Source of the DNA: an uncultured Eubacteriales bacterium
GTDB lineage: Bacteria; Bacillota; Clostridia; Oscillospirales; Oscillospiraceae
Reading direction: 5' to 3'
Length of the DNA: 64,000 bases
Assembly (NCBI GenBank): GCA_900549545.1
Contig: URPA01000001.1
Span: 173,972 to 237,971 of the forward strand
Shown here piece by piece: positions 1 through 8,443 of the stretch. Within the stretch, counting starts at the first letter, position 1, and every line of letters starts with the position of its first letter. Under the pieces are notes generated by a model, which was not told the origin of the DNA, made no database searches, and saw only the letters and a list, made by a program, of their open reading frames with translations. Position numbers and translations under genes: made by a program.

Positions 1-69
1 ATATAAACTAAGATTTGTAAATATGCTTTTTGTACAAATTTTTTAATATCTAAAAGGGAGAATGAAAAA

Positions 70-1005
70 ATGCCTCTTGTTACCACAAAAGAAATGTTTG
101 AAAAAGCCTACAAAGGCGGTTATGCTATCGGCGCTTTCAACGTCAACAACATGGAAATCGTTCAGGGTATCACCGAAGCCGCGAAAGAGCTCAATGCTCC
201 GCTGATCCTTCAGGTTTCCAAGGGCGCCCGCGCCTATGCTAACCACACCTATCTTATAAAGCTGGTCGAGGCCGCCGTTATTGAGACGGGTCTTCCCATC
301 GCGCTGCATCTTGACCACGGCAACAGCTTTGAGCTTTGCAAGTCCTGCATTGACGGCGGCTTTACCTCCGTCATGATTGACGCCTCCTCCAAGCCCTTTG
401 AGGAGAATATCGCTCTCACCAGACAGGTTGTGGAATATGCCCATGACCATGGCGTTGTTGTCGAGGCTGAGCTTGGCACTCTCGCCGGCATTGAAGACGA
501 GGTCAAGGTTTCCGCGGAGGACAGCTCCTACACCAGACCTGAGGATGTCCAGGAGTTTGTCGAGCGCACCGGCTGTGACTCTCTGGCAATAGCTATCGGC
601 ACCTCTCATGGTGCGTATAAGTTCAAGCCCGGTACCGATCCCAAGCTCCGCTTTGATATTCTTGAAGAGGTTGAGCGCCGCCTGCCCGGCTTCCCCATAG
701 TCCTGCACGGTTCTTCCTCCGTGCCTCAGGAGTTTGTCAAGATCATCAACGAGAACGGCGGCAATATGCCCGGCGCCATCGGTGTTCCCGAGGATCAGCT
801 TCGCCGCGCCGCATCCATGGCAGTCTGCAAGATCAACATTGACTCTGACCTGCGCCTTGCCATGACCGCCAGCATCCGCAAGTATTTCAACGAGCATCCC
901 GACCACTTTGACCCCCGCCAGTATCTGGCTCCCGCCCGCGACGCCATCCGTGAGATGGTCAAGCACAAGCTGGTGGATGTCCTTGGCTGCGACGGGAAGG
1001 CCTGA
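70..1005 (+). CDS. fba: Class II fructose-1,6-bisphosphate aldolase
   Basis: Zinc-dependent aldolase that interconverts fructose-1,6-bisphosphate with DHAP and glyceraldehyde-3-phosphate in cytosolic glycolysis and gluconeogenesis. The 311-residue protein is full length for the short bacterial class II form. Visible family segments are GAFNVNN near the N-terminus, ALHLDHG with catalytic Asp82 and zinc ligand His83, EAELGTLAG, GTSHGAYKFKP, VLHGSSSVP and NIDSDLR. AGGGAG at 55-60 supports the ATG at 70; an ATG at 62 is out of frame. The ATPase-like gene follows after 40 bases on the same strand, so cotranscription is likely. A tagatose-bisphosphate aldolase activity cannot be excluded from sequence alone. 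Confidence 0.95.
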   Translation: MPLVTTKEMFEKAYKGGYAIGAFNVNNMEIVQGITEAAKELNAPLILQVSKGARAYANHTYLIKLVEAAVIETGLPIALHLDHGNSFELCKSCIDGGFTSVMIDASSKPFEENIALTRQVVEYAHDHGVVVEAELGTLAGIEDEVKVSAEDSSYTRPEDVQEFVERTGCDSLAIAIGTSHGAYKFKPGTDPKLRFDILEEVERRLPGFPIVLHGSSSVPQEFVKIINENGGNMPGAIGVPEDQLRRAASMAVCKINIDSDLRLAMTASIRKYFNEHPDHFDPRQYLAPARDAIREMVKHKLVDVLGCDGKA

Positions 1006-1045
1006 TACCCGTCTGTTAAAAAGAGAGAAATTGGAGGTGGCATAA

Positions 1046-2764
1046 TTGAGCCAGAGACCTGCCCACGCTAAGCATACCGCTCCACCGGCCCGCAAATCCC
1101 GCCCCGCGCCTGCACCCAAGGCGCCTAAGGAGCCCAAAGCGGTAAAAAGCAGCGCGCCTAAATCCCCGGCAGCATCGAATACAACGGTTTTAATCGGGCG
1201 CCTTGCCCTTGCGACCGTGCTGTTTGTGGTGTCGCTTATTGTCAAAATGCCGGTTGCGGTGAAGATAATCGTTCTTGTCCTCGCTGCCGCGGCCGCCGGT
1301 TATGACCTTGTTCTTGATGCCGTTGACAGTATTACCGGCGGAAACTATTTTGCCACTTCTGTTATCATTTCTTTTGTTGCGCTTGTCTCGTTTATAATCG
1401 GCTTTGCCGTCGAAGGTGTTGCACTGATTATTTTGTACCAGATTGGCGGTCTGCTTATCAAGTACGCAGGGGAGCGCACAAAAAAAACCGCGGAGGACAT
1501 TTTAAAGCGCCGTACTGAAGACGCGGCGGACGTTGTCCGGGTTCAGATTGCCGGTGGGGACACCGCTCCCAAGAGCGTTGAAAAGCTCATGCTCGATAGC
1601 TCTTCGCTGGTTCTCAAGGGCGCGATGGTTTTGGCGTTGGTCTATGCCATAGTTCTGCCGCTGACTACAAGTTACAGCTTTATTGTCTCCATCCACAGGG
1701 CAATAACCATTCTTATTATTTCAACGCCTGTCTCTGTCGTCGCCGCCATGCCGTTTACCGGTATGATTGGTCTTGCGTATAGTGCTCAGCAGGGTGTTAT
1801 CTTCAACAGCGTTGACGCTATGGAGACTGCCGAGCGGCTGAATGTGGCGGTTTTCGATAAGGCCGGCATATTCACTGACGGGTCACCCAGAGTGCTTGAT
1901 ATTGAATCTGATGTGCTGGATAAGCACAACATGATAAGCTTCGGCTCGCACGCGGCGTACTATTCTGAGCAGCCTGCCGCGCGGGCAATCGCAGCGCTCA
2001 ATGACCAGGAGTTCAGGACAGATATTATTTCCGATTTTGAAGAGACTCCTGGCAGCGGTATAGACGTCAACATCGGCGGCGCCCATGTATCTCTTGGTAC
2101 AGCAGAGTTTCTGGCGGGCAGGGGAGTATATGTGCCTCAGTCTGAGGGTGATGCCGGCAAGCCATATTACATGAGCATTGCAGACAGATATGTTGGCCGC
2201 TTCGTCGTCTCCGATAATATCAACGAGGATGCCGCGGATCTGGCTTCTGATATCAAAGCCGTTGGTATCCGCCGCTGTGTACTGCTTACTGAGGACTCGG
2301 AGAGCGCCGGTCAGCACTTTGCGGAAGAGCTTGATTTTGATGAGGCTTTTTGCCAGTGCAGTCCTGATAGAAAGCTCAGGTATATTGAGGATTTGAGTCA
2401 GGCGGGTAAAAACAAGGTTGCTTATATTTACTCAAACGGCTTTGAAGGCCACAGCGCTGCAAACCTTGATATGCGCGTGGCAAAGAAAGCCAAGTACGCC
2501 GATGCTGTTGTCCTGCCAGAGAGCGTGGAGAATATTCCGTTCTCATTCCAGGTGGCAAAGCGTATGAAGGAAGTCGCTATTGAAAACGCGGTATTTGCCT
2601 TTGTTGTAAAAGCAATTCTGATTTTCCTGAGCATAATAGGCTACTGCAATGTCTGGTTTGCGGTTTTCATTGATATCGTCGCAATTCTCGCAACAATGCT
2701 CAACGCTGTAAGAGTCACCAATGAATCTCTGATAACCACATACAAAGCCAGAACGGGAAAATAA
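1046..2764 (+). CDS. Degenerate P-type ATPase homologue (probable pseudoenzyme)
   Basis: 572-residue membrane protein with the backbone order of a P1B-type metal ATPase but altered signatures. A Pro/Lys/Ala-rich N-terminal tail (1-45) replaces any metal-binding domain. Membrane segments lie at about 48-90, 103-135, 192-250 and 510-555. The phosphorylation motif DKTGT is DKAGIFT (271-277), with Asp271 kept. CPC is STPV (226-229). The SxHP nucleotide-binding motif is SEQP (307-310). TGD is TED (415-417). GDGxND is SNGFEG (463-468). The actuator loop (about 140-190) is short and lacks TGE. Autophosphorylation and transport are therefore unlikely; a regulatory or scaffold role is inference. The start is a TTG behind GGAGGTGG. 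Cotranscription with fba is likely, and a terminator follows. Confidence 0.8.
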   Translation: MSQRPAHAKHTAPPARKSRPAPAPKAPKEPKAVKSSAPKSPAASNTTVLIGRLALATVLFVVSLIVKMPVAVKIIVLVLAAAAAGYDLVLDAVDSITGGNYFATSVIISFVALVSFIIGFAVEGVALIILYQIGGLLIKYAGERTKKTAEDILKRRTEDAADVVRVQIAGGDTAPKSVEKLMLDSSSLVLKGAMVLALVYAIVLPLTTSYSFIVSIHRAITILIISTPVSVVAAMPFTGMIGLAYSAQQGVIFNSVDAMETAERLNVAVFDKAGIFTDGSPRVLDIESDVLDKHNMISFGSHAAYYSEQPAARAIAALNDQEFRTDIISDFEETPGSGIDVNIGGAHVSLGTAEFLAGRGVYVPQSEGDAGKPYYMSIADRYVGRFVVSDNINEDAADLASDIKAVGIRRCVLLTEDSESAGQHFAEELDFDEAFCQCSPDRKLRYIEDLSQAGKNKVAYIYSNGFEGHSAANLDMRVAKKAKYADAVVLPESVENIPFSFQVAKRMKEVAIENAVFAFVVKAILIFLSIIGYCNVWFAVFIDIVAILATMLNAVRVTNESLITTYKARTGK

Positions 2765-2779
2765 ATTCTAAGCTTAAAA

Positions 2780-2806
2780 GCGTGCGTCTCAGACGCACGC
2801 TTTTTC
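2780..2806 (+). terminator. Rho-independent terminator after the P-type ATPase homologue
   Basis: GCGTGCGT (2780-2787) pairs with ACGCACGC (2793-2800) across a five-base loop and is followed by TTTTT. It closes the fba/ATPase-like transcript. Confidence 0.85.
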
Positions 2807-2842
2807 TATATAATAAAGAGGGGAGCTCGTAGGATAAAATGC

Positions 2843-2871
2843 TTGACACTACAATATAAATATGGTATATT
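2843..2871 (+). promoter_or_regulatory. Sigma-A promoter for the xer gene
   Basis: TTGACA (2843-2848), a 17-base spacer and TATATT (2866-2871). Transcription would begin near 2878, placing the dif-like palindrome at 2890-2917 in the 5' untranslated leader of the recombinase gene. Confidence 0.75.
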
Positions 2872-2889
2872 TTGCTCGGTGGTAGTTTT

Positions 2890-2917
2890 GGTTCGCATAA
2901 TATCAATTATGCGAACT
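2890..2917. other. dif: dif-like Xer recombination site
   Basis: A 28-base site with the 11-6-11 layout of chromosomal dif: left arm GGTTCGCATAA (2890-2900), centre TATCAA (2901-2906), right arm TTATGCGAACT (2907-2917). From memory of published sites, the left arm matches the E. coli XerC arm GGTGCGCATAA at 10 of 11 positions, and the right arm matches the B. subtilis arm TTATGTAAACT at 9 of 11. It lies 26 bases before the ATG of a Xer recombinase gene and downstream of its promoter. No U-tract follows, so it is not a terminator. An operator for autoregulation would look similar; both roles may hold. Confidence 0.65.
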
Positions 2918-2943
2918 TAAACGTACTTATTTGAGGTGTAGAT

Positions 2944-3948
2944 ATGCTTTTAGATCAAATTACGGATGCTCCGGACATTTTGCTTGAATTTCTTGAATAT
3001 CATTCGACTGTGCGCGGGCACTCCGATAAAACTGTCATGGGTTATTATCTGGACTTGAAAATTCTCTTTCGTTTTCTCAAGCGCCGCAGAGGTCTGGCTG
3101 CTCCCAGCACACCGTTTAATGAAATAGATATCACCGATATTGATATCGACTTCATTAAAACAATTAAAATTGAAGAGCTTTACAGGTATCAGTCGTTCTC
3201 ACCGGAGTCGCTCAATTCTTCGGTCGGCCTTTCTCCGGCCAGCCGCTGCCGCAGAACCTCATCGGTAAAGTCCTTTTTCAATTACCTCACAAATAAACGG
3301 CATCTGCTTGAAAAAAATGTTTGTCAAGAACTTGACATGCCGAAGCACCAGGCATCACTGCCGAAGTATCTTGAAGAATCCGAATGTGAGCGTCTGCTGG
3401 CTGCGTGTGAGGGTACATATGCGCTGCGGGATTATTGCATGCTGATGCTCTTCATGTCCTGCGGCCTGCGCGTGTCGGAGCTTGTGTCGCTCAACACCAC
3501 CGATATATATGAGGACCATCTCCGTGTTCTCGGCAAGGGCAACAAGGAACGGGTCATATATTTTGCCGAGGGCTGTCGCGAGGCGATTGACGATTATCTC
3601 TCTGCCCGTGACGGCGAAGGCTTGCCTAAGGGCGAAGAAAATGCGCTGTTTATCAGCAGGGACCATCGTCGAATAAGTGTGCGCGGTGTGCAGAAGATGC
3701 TGGATAAAAAGCTCAAGCTTGCAGGCCTCGACAGCAGCAGATATTCGCCCCATAAGCTCCGGCACACAGCGGCGACGCTTATGCTCAAAAACGGAGTTGA
3801 TACAAGAGCGCTTCAGGAGGTGCTTGGGCACAGCAACCTGAACACAACTCAGATTTACACGCATTTGGATAATGCTGCGCTCCATGAGGCCGCAATGGCA
3901 AATCCCATCGGCCGTAAGAAAAAAGCAGATATTGAAGAAAACGAATAA
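2944..3948 (+). CDS. Tyrosine recombinase of the XerC/XerD family
   Basis: 334-residue site-specific recombinase. The N-terminal SAM-like core-binding domain (about 8-130) precedes the catalytic domain. Catalytic residues are Arg176 (GLRVSEL), Lys198 (GKGNKER), His270 and Arg273 (SPHKLRH), His296 (LGHSNLNTTQ) and the Tyr305 nucleophile (IYTHL). The protein is longer than the usual 295-300 residues because of an insertion in the N-terminal domain (about 50-100). GAGGTG at 2933-2938 supports the ATG. The adjacent dif-like site suggests chromosome-dimer resolution, as for single-Xer systems where dif neighbours the gene (known for xerS and xerH); a second Xer lies at 19089-19979. An integrase is less likely because no mobile cargo is present. 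Confidence 0.88.
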   Translation: MLLDQITDAPDILLEFLEYHSTVRGHSDKTVMGYYLDLKILFRFLKRRRGLAAPSTPFNEIDITDIDIDFIKTIKIEELYRYQSFSPESLNSSVGLSPASRCRRTSSVKSFFNYLTNKRHLLEKNVCQELDMPKHQASLPKYLEESECERLLAACEGTYALRDYCMLMLFMSCGLRVSELVSLNTTDIYEDHLRVLGKGNKERVIYFAEGCREAIDDYLSARDGEGLPKGEENALFISRDHRRISVRGVQKMLDKKLKLAGLDSSRYSPHKLRHTAATLMLKNGVDTRALQEVLGHSNLNTTQIYTHLDNAALHEAAMANPIGRKKKADIEENE

Positions 3949-3965
3949 GTCGGGAACACCCCGGC

Positions 3966-4724
3966 TTATTCGTTTTCTATAATAGGTATAGCACCACCAA
4001 TATCAAAAACAGGTAAGTCAGTTAGGAAAACAGGTTTAACACCTTTATAATCTAAAAAATACAATATCCTGATTTTATCGGGATGTGCGTCCAATGAACC
4101 GGTGAAAGCGAGCTTATCAGCGCTCAGCTTAAATGTGGCTCCGCCAATAAAACCGTAGTCAAACCCGGGTAGGTTTACATAACCTTGAGAAATCAGCAAT
4201 ACATCCAAGCCCACACATTCTGCAATTGCTGCTATTCCCCTGTCCGCTGTTATGATTGACCGCTCATCCACAACGCATACAGAGCATTTGGTATACCCCT
4301 GCTTGGTCTGAACCATAACGCCATTTGCGTTTGTGAAAAAAACGACAATTTGGCCGGATGCTGAGCTTCTATTATATATCAGTACATTTCCGACGGCGCA
4401 GGCGTTGAGCGCGGCATCATCAGGGTATTTTTCATCAAGGTTCTTTTCAAGGAAAGACAGCTTCAAGCCTATTTCTTTCAGCTTTTCCTCAAATGCGCTC
4501 CCCTTCAGTTCCGCCGCAAGCAGGCACTTCTCCCCTCCTAAATGAAATACGGACAGGTCCGCGTGACCGGCCAGCCGGGAATCAACCGAAGAGTTATCCG
4601 GTACAAAAACAGGCTCGATATCTAATCTTTTTAGTGAATTTTTGAGAATATCGGAATATTTTTGACCCAATAACAGCACTTTTGCGTTAATGGGCAGGTT
4701 TGGCTTAACAACAAATCCGCTCAT
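3966..4724 (-). CDS. DUF6873-like protein, putative guanidine-modifying-enzyme fold
   Basis: 252-residue cytosolic protein with no signal peptide or membrane segment. I recognise it only as resembling the DUF6873 family, which I recall being assigned a GME (guanidino-group modifying enzyme) fold. Features compatible with that fold are the N-terminal NLPINAKVLLLG, FHLGGEKCLLAAEL, TKCSVCVVDERSIITADRGI and the late GFDYGFIGGATFKL. Which residues are catalytic is not clear. Its ATG overlaps the radA stop codon by four bases, so it is translationally coupled to radA. Substrate and function are unknown; the radA linkage may reflect only operon order. Confidence 0.6.
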   Translation of the reverse strand: MSGFVVKPNLPINAKVLLLGQKYSDILKNSLKRLDIEPVFVPDNSSVDSRLAGHADLSVFHLGGEKCLLAAELKGSAFEEKLKEIGLKLSFLEKNLDEKYPDDAALNACAVGNVLIYNRSSASGQIVVFFTNANGVMVQTKQGYTKCSVCVVDERSIITADRGIAAIAECVGLDVLLISQGYVNLPGFDYGFIGGATFKLSADKLAFTGSLDAHPDKIRILYFLDYKGVKPVFLTDLPVFDIGGAIPIIENE

Positions 4725-6097
4725 CTTCTGTTTTTGCCGAGAGCCGCGGCAACGGCCTCACCCACATTTTTCACGCGGATAAGCTCCAAGCCCTTGTATG
4801 AGCTGATATCCTCGCGCGCATGGGCCGGAATGGCACAGCGCTTGAAGCCAATGCGGGAAATTTCGGACAGGCGCTGGTTCATAAAATTCACGCTTCTGAC
4901 CTCCCCGGAGAGGCCCACCTCGCCAATGGCGGCGAAATCTGCGCCAAGGGGGCGGTCAAGGAAGCTCGATGCCAGCGCCAAAACGGTCGCAAGGTCTGCC
5001 GCAGGCTCCTCGAGCATGAGGCCGCCGATGACGTTAATATACGAGTCGCAGCCGCCGACAGGCATCCCTCCCCTTTTTTCAAGCACCGCGAGAAGCATCG
5101 CTGCCCGGTTGTAGTCTATGCCATTGCTGCGGCGGGAGGATGCGTTATAGGCCGCGGGGCTGACAAGGGCCTGAATCTCCGCGAGCAGGGGCCGCGTCCC
5201 TTCCATTACACATGTGACACATGTGCCTGGGCTGTTTTCCGGCCTGCCTGAGAGGAGCATCTCGGAGGGATTTTCCACGCAGGCAAGGCCTTTCTCCTCC
5301 ATCTCAAAAACGCCAATCTCATTAGTCGAACCGAAGCGGTTTTTGACTGAGCGCAGGATTCTGAAGCTGGTGTTTCGCTCGCCTTCAAAATAGAGCACGC
5401 AGTCAACCATATGCTCCAAAACCTTTGGCCCAGCGATACTGCCTTCCTTATTGATATGCCCGACCACAAAGACGGTGAGGCCTTTTTCCTTGCAGGCGCG
5501 CATTATGCGCATGGTGCACTCGCGCACCTGCGTAATGCTGCCGGGGGCGGAGGCCACCTGCGCATCGGACATGGTTTGTATAGAGTCAATAATAACAACG
5601 TCGGGCTTATGCTCGTCAATGCAGCCAAGAACGCTGTCCATATCTGTCTCGGAGAGGACAAACAGCCCATCGTTGTCTATCTCCAGCCTGTCAGCGCGGA
5701 GCTTGAGCTGGCGCTCGCTCTCCTCACCGGTGACGTACAGGAGCTTTTCGGCGCTTATGCTGCCGCACATCTGCAAAAGCAGCGTGGATTTACCTATTCC
5801 CGGTGCGCCGCCCACCAACACAAGAGAGCCGGTCACAGCGCCGCCGCCCAGCACCCGGTCAAGCTCGGATATGCCGGTTGAAAAGCGGATTTCTTCGCTT
5901 GTATCCAAATCCCGGAGCTTTTTCGGCTGCTGTTTGGAAAAGCCATAGCTTGCCGTTCTGCCGCGCTTGGCTCCGCTGTCGAGCTTTACCTCAGTCAGCG
6001 TGTTCCACGCGCCGCAGGCCGGGCATTTTCCCGCCCAGTTAGCGGTCTCGTTGCCGCACTCGGTGCAGCAGTAAATTGTCTTTTGTTTGTTAGCCAT
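4721..6097 (-). CDS. radA: DNA repair protein RadA (Sms)
   Basis: 458-residue RecA-like ATPase of the RadA/Sms family, which promotes branch migration during recombinational repair. The N-terminal C4 zinc finger uses Cys11, Cys14, Cys25 and Cys28. Walker A is GGAPGIGKST (about 96-105), Walker B is VVIIDSIQT, and the RadA-specific KNRFGSTNEIG motif is intact. The C-terminal Lon-like domain contains GLSGEVR. Length is typical. It is downstream of cwlD by 15 bases and coupled to the DUF6873-like gene. Confidence 0.96.
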   Translation of the reverse strand: MANKQKTIYCCTECGNETANWAGKCPACGAWNTLTEVKLDSGAKRGRTASYGFSKQQPKKLRDLDTSEEIRFSTGISELDRVLGGGAVTGSLVLVGGAPGIGKSTLLLQMCGSISAEKLLYVTGEESERQLKLRADRLEIDNDGLFVLSETDMDSVLGCIDEHKPDVVIIDSIQTMSDAQVASAPGSITQVRECTMRIMRACKEKGLTVFVVGHINKEGSIAGPKVLEHMVDCVLYFEGERNTSFRILRSVKNRFGSTNEIGVFEMEEKGLACVENPSEMLLSGRPENSPGTCVTCVMEGTRPLLAEIQALVSPAAYNASSRRSNGIDYNRAAMLLAVLEKRGGMPVGGCDSYINVIGGLMLEEPAADLATVLALASSFLDRPLGADFAAIGEVGLSGEVRSVNFMNQRLSEISRIGFKRCAIPAHAREDISSYKGLELIRVKNVGEAVAAALGKNRR

Positions 6098-6112
6098 TTA
6101 TTTTTCTCCGCT

Positions 6113-6826
6113 TTATGACCTCTCTGTCTGGGCGGTGAACTGCGCGTATGAGGCGAACAGCACCGCCGCGAGAGAGGTTTGATATTCGTTTGTTATCAGC
6201 TTTTCCATATCAATGAAGCTGGACATAAAGCCGCACTCGGCCAGAACCGAGGGGCAGTTCACATTTGCCGTGATATAGAGCTTTTTCGGCGCGGGCTCAG
6301 CAACCCGACGGTTTTCCGGCTCAAGGCACGAGATGATGTTATTGTGCGTTATCTGCCCGAGAGCCTCGCTGCCATTGGCCGCGCCGTATAGAATTTGGGC
6401 CCCGCTGGGCTGAGAGGTCGGAAAACAGTTCTGGTGGATGCTGAACAGCACCCCGCCGGGGACAGAGTTGATAATCTCCACCCGGTGCACAAGCTCATCG
6501 TGCTCGCTGTAATTTGTGCTCTCGGTAAAGGCCGTGTCATCCTCACGGGTCATAACCACCGGTACGCCATAAAACTCCGATATCGCCCGCAGCTTTAAGC
6601 CAATTGCAAGGTTAATGTCGCTTTCTTTCTTACCGTTTATCGACACGGCGCCGCCGTCAATTCCGCCGTGGCCAGGGTCAATGATGATGCAGCTATCCCC
6701 CGCCCCGGTGCCGGCGGTGACGGCGCGAATATTGATAATGGCAAGCGCCAGCATGACAAGGGCGCAAAAGCTCAGGGCAATTGCAGGAAAATAGCCGGTC
6801 TTTCGTATTTTTATTGTATAGAACAT
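6113..6826 (-). CDS. cwlD: N-acetylmuramoyl-L-alanine amidase, CwlD-like
   Basis: 237-residue amidase_3 family enzyme. An N-terminal membrane anchor (about 12-34) is followed by IIDPGHGGIDGG with the first zinc His, a conserved Glu in KKESDINLAIG, SIHQNCF with the second zinc His region, and the catalytic Glu in VLAECGFMSS. In Bacillus, CwlD removes peptides from muramic acid in the forespore so that muramic-delta-lactam forms in cortex. Size and the linkage to spoIVA, 83 bases upstream, favour CwlD over a vegetative amidase. AGAGGGCAAG precedes the ATG. Confidence 0.85.
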   Translation of the reverse strand: MFYTIKIRKTGYFPAIALSFCALVMLALAIINIRAVTAGTGAGDSCIIIDPGHGGIDGGAVSINGKKESDINLAIGLKLRAISEFYGVPVVMTREDDTAFTESTNYSEHDELVHRVEIINSVPGGVLFSIHQNCFPTSQPSGAQILYGAANGSEALGQITHNNIISCLEPENRRVAEPAPKKLYITANVNCPSVLAECGFMSSFIDMEKLITNEYQTSLAAVLFASYAQFTAQTERS

Positions 6827-6909
6827 CTTGCCCTCTATTTTCTCAAAACCAGTGGGCTGGAATTATTATATATTGCAGCCCACTCCAAGTCAAACAAATT
6901 TAACCCCCA

Positions 6910-8388
6910 TCAAAGCAAAATACAGATAAGTCCCCCGCTGCCCTCGTTTATAAGCCGCTGCAAGGTGGTTTGAAGCTTGCGCTTGGCATTTTCCGGCAGG
7001 GCCTCAATTTTCGATGTGAGTCCCTCCTCAGCAATATCATAAAGCGATTTGCCGAAAATGTTTGACTCCCAAATGCGGTTGACATCCCCATCAAAGCCTT
7101 GCAGAAGGAAGTTTATAATATCCTCCGAGGCGTTTTGCCCGCCGATTGCCGGGGTGACCTCCGTTTCAATGTTGGTCATGAGCATATGAATTGCCGGGGC
7201 GTGTGCCTTAAGGCGGACAGAGTATTTCCCGCCCTGGCGAACTATCTGCGGCTCCTCAAGGCGCATCTGCGATGAATCGGGGCGCACAACACCGTAGCCC
7301 TTTGTGCGCACGTCCTCAAGGGCATTGCGCAGGCTGTCGTAGTCGGCCTTGATGACGCTCATCTCCGCAAGGGTCGATATCAGGTCGCCGTCGTTTCGTA
7401 TTTCGATTCCGGTCTGCTCGCTGATAGTGCTGTAATATAGAGCGCGCGGCAGCTGTATTTCGGCTGAGATCGCTCCGCTGCCAAGCTCACTGCGTGTTAT
7501 TTTGCCACAGCTCACCTTTTCATGGCCGCAAATTTTTGCTATGGCCTCATTGCAATCCTTGAGCTTCACCGCTCCGGCGCAGCATTCCTTTATCCATGAA
7601 AACATCTCAGCCTTAAGAGCGGTTTCGTTGGACAGCGCGTCGAGCCACTCAGGAAGATAAAAGCCGATGGATTTGAGCGGAAATTCGTTGAGAACTGACC
7701 TTACGATATTTGTAATGTCATCCTCATCAAGCGTCAGGCAGTTTACACGCAGGCACTCAACGCCGTGCTTCCGGCTTATCTCACCGGCGATTCTTACAGC
7801 ATCATCAGAGTCCGGCTGAGCGCTGTTAAGCAGAACAACAAACGGCTTTCCGATGCTTTTAAGCTCATTTATTACCCGCTCCTCCGGCTGTATGTATTTC
7901 TCCCTCGGGATATCACAGATGCTGCCGTCGGTTGTCACTACGATGCCGATGGTGGAGTGCTCCGCAATGACCTTGTGCGTCCCCTTCTCGGCGGCATCGG
8001 TAATGCTCACCTCATGGTCAAACCAAGGTGTCGTCACCATGCGCTCGCCGTCCTCATCGAATTGGCCGGAGGCACCCTCCACCATGTAGCCAACGCAGTC
8101 TACCAGACGCACGGAGAGCGCTGTGCCCTCGTCAATGCTGATATTGACCGCGTCCTCCGGCACAAATTTTGGCTCGGCCGTCATTATTGTTCTGCCGGAG
8201 CCGCTCTGTGGCAGCTCATCTCTGGCCCGCTCCCGCATATAGGTGTTGTCTATCTGTGGAATAACCAGCGTTTCCATAAAGCGCTTTATAAACGTGGATT
8301 TTCCTGTCCTGACAGGGCCTACAACGCCGAGCATGAAAGCCCCGCCCGTTCTGGTTGCGATGTCGCGATAGATATTTGTATCAGTCAT
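6910..8388 (-). CDS. spoIVA: Stage IV sporulation protein A (coat morphogenetic ATPase)
   Basis: 492 residues, full length. SpoIVA is a mother-cell ATPase that polymerises on the forespore surface to form the basement layer of the coat. Seen: IYRDIATRTGGAFMLG at the N-terminus, Walker A GPVRTGKST (about 24-32), a long GTPase-like domain with DCVGYMVEGA, VVTTDGSI and FVVLLNSAQP, and the characteristic C-terminal tail GGLICILL, which in the family contacts SpoVM and the membrane. GGAGG sits 7 bases before the ATG but lies within an inverted repeat. A SigE-like promoter is at 8424-8452. Confidence 0.97.
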   Translation of the reverse strand: MTDTNIYRDIATRTGGAFMLGVVGPVRTGKSTFIKRFMETLVIPQIDNTYMRERARDELPQSGSGRTIMTAEPKFVPEDAVNISIDEGTALSVRLVDCVGYMVEGASGQFDEDGERMVTTPWFDHEVSITDAAEKGTHKVIAEHSTIGIVVTTDGSICDIPREKYIQPEERVINELKSIGKPFVVLLNSAQPDSDDAVRIAGEISRKHGVECLRVNCLTLDEDDITNIVRSVLNEFPLKSIGFYLPEWLDALSNETALKAEMFSWIKECCAGAVKLKDCNEAIAKICGHEKVSCGKITRSELGSGAISAEIQLPRALYYSTISEQTGIEIRNDGDLISTLAEMSVIKADYDSLRNALEDVRTKGYGVVRPDSSQMRLEEPQIVRQGGKYSVRLKAHAPAIHMLMTNIETEVTPAIGGQNASEDIINFLLQGFDGDVNRIWESNIFGKSLYDIAEEGLTSKIEALPENAKRKLQTTLQRLINEGSGGLICILL

Positions 8389-8394
8389 AATTAA

Positions 8395-8443
8395 GCCTCC
8401 GCTTCCATGTTCTCGTTTGTACGAGTCTATGAAAAGCGGAGGC
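8395..8443 (-). promoter_or_regulatory. Inverted repeat sequestering the spoIVA ribosome-binding site
   Basis: GCCTCCGCTT (8395-8404) and AAGCGGAGGC (8434-8443) form a perfect 10-base-pair stem enclosing a small CTCGT/ACGAG hairpin. On the spoIVA strand the 3' arm holds the Shine-Dalgarno GGAGG. A transcript reading through from nif3 would fold the site shut; one starting inside the loop would lack the 5' arm. Confidence 0.55.

Noticed and set aside
43..1245. 400-codon open frame on the minus strand across the aldolase gene
   Set aside because: It is antisense to a clear fba gene, begins within the next gene, has no Shine-Dalgarno and its protein has no domain logic; GC-rich codon use in fba leaves the opposite strand open.
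1046..2764. Functional copper or zinc exporting ATPase
   Set aside because: The phosphorylation, nucleotide-binding, metal-translocation and hinge motifs are all altered.
2944..3948. Phage or ICE integrase
   Set aside because: No cargo, att duplication or excisionase is visible, and the dif-like site fits a Xer role.
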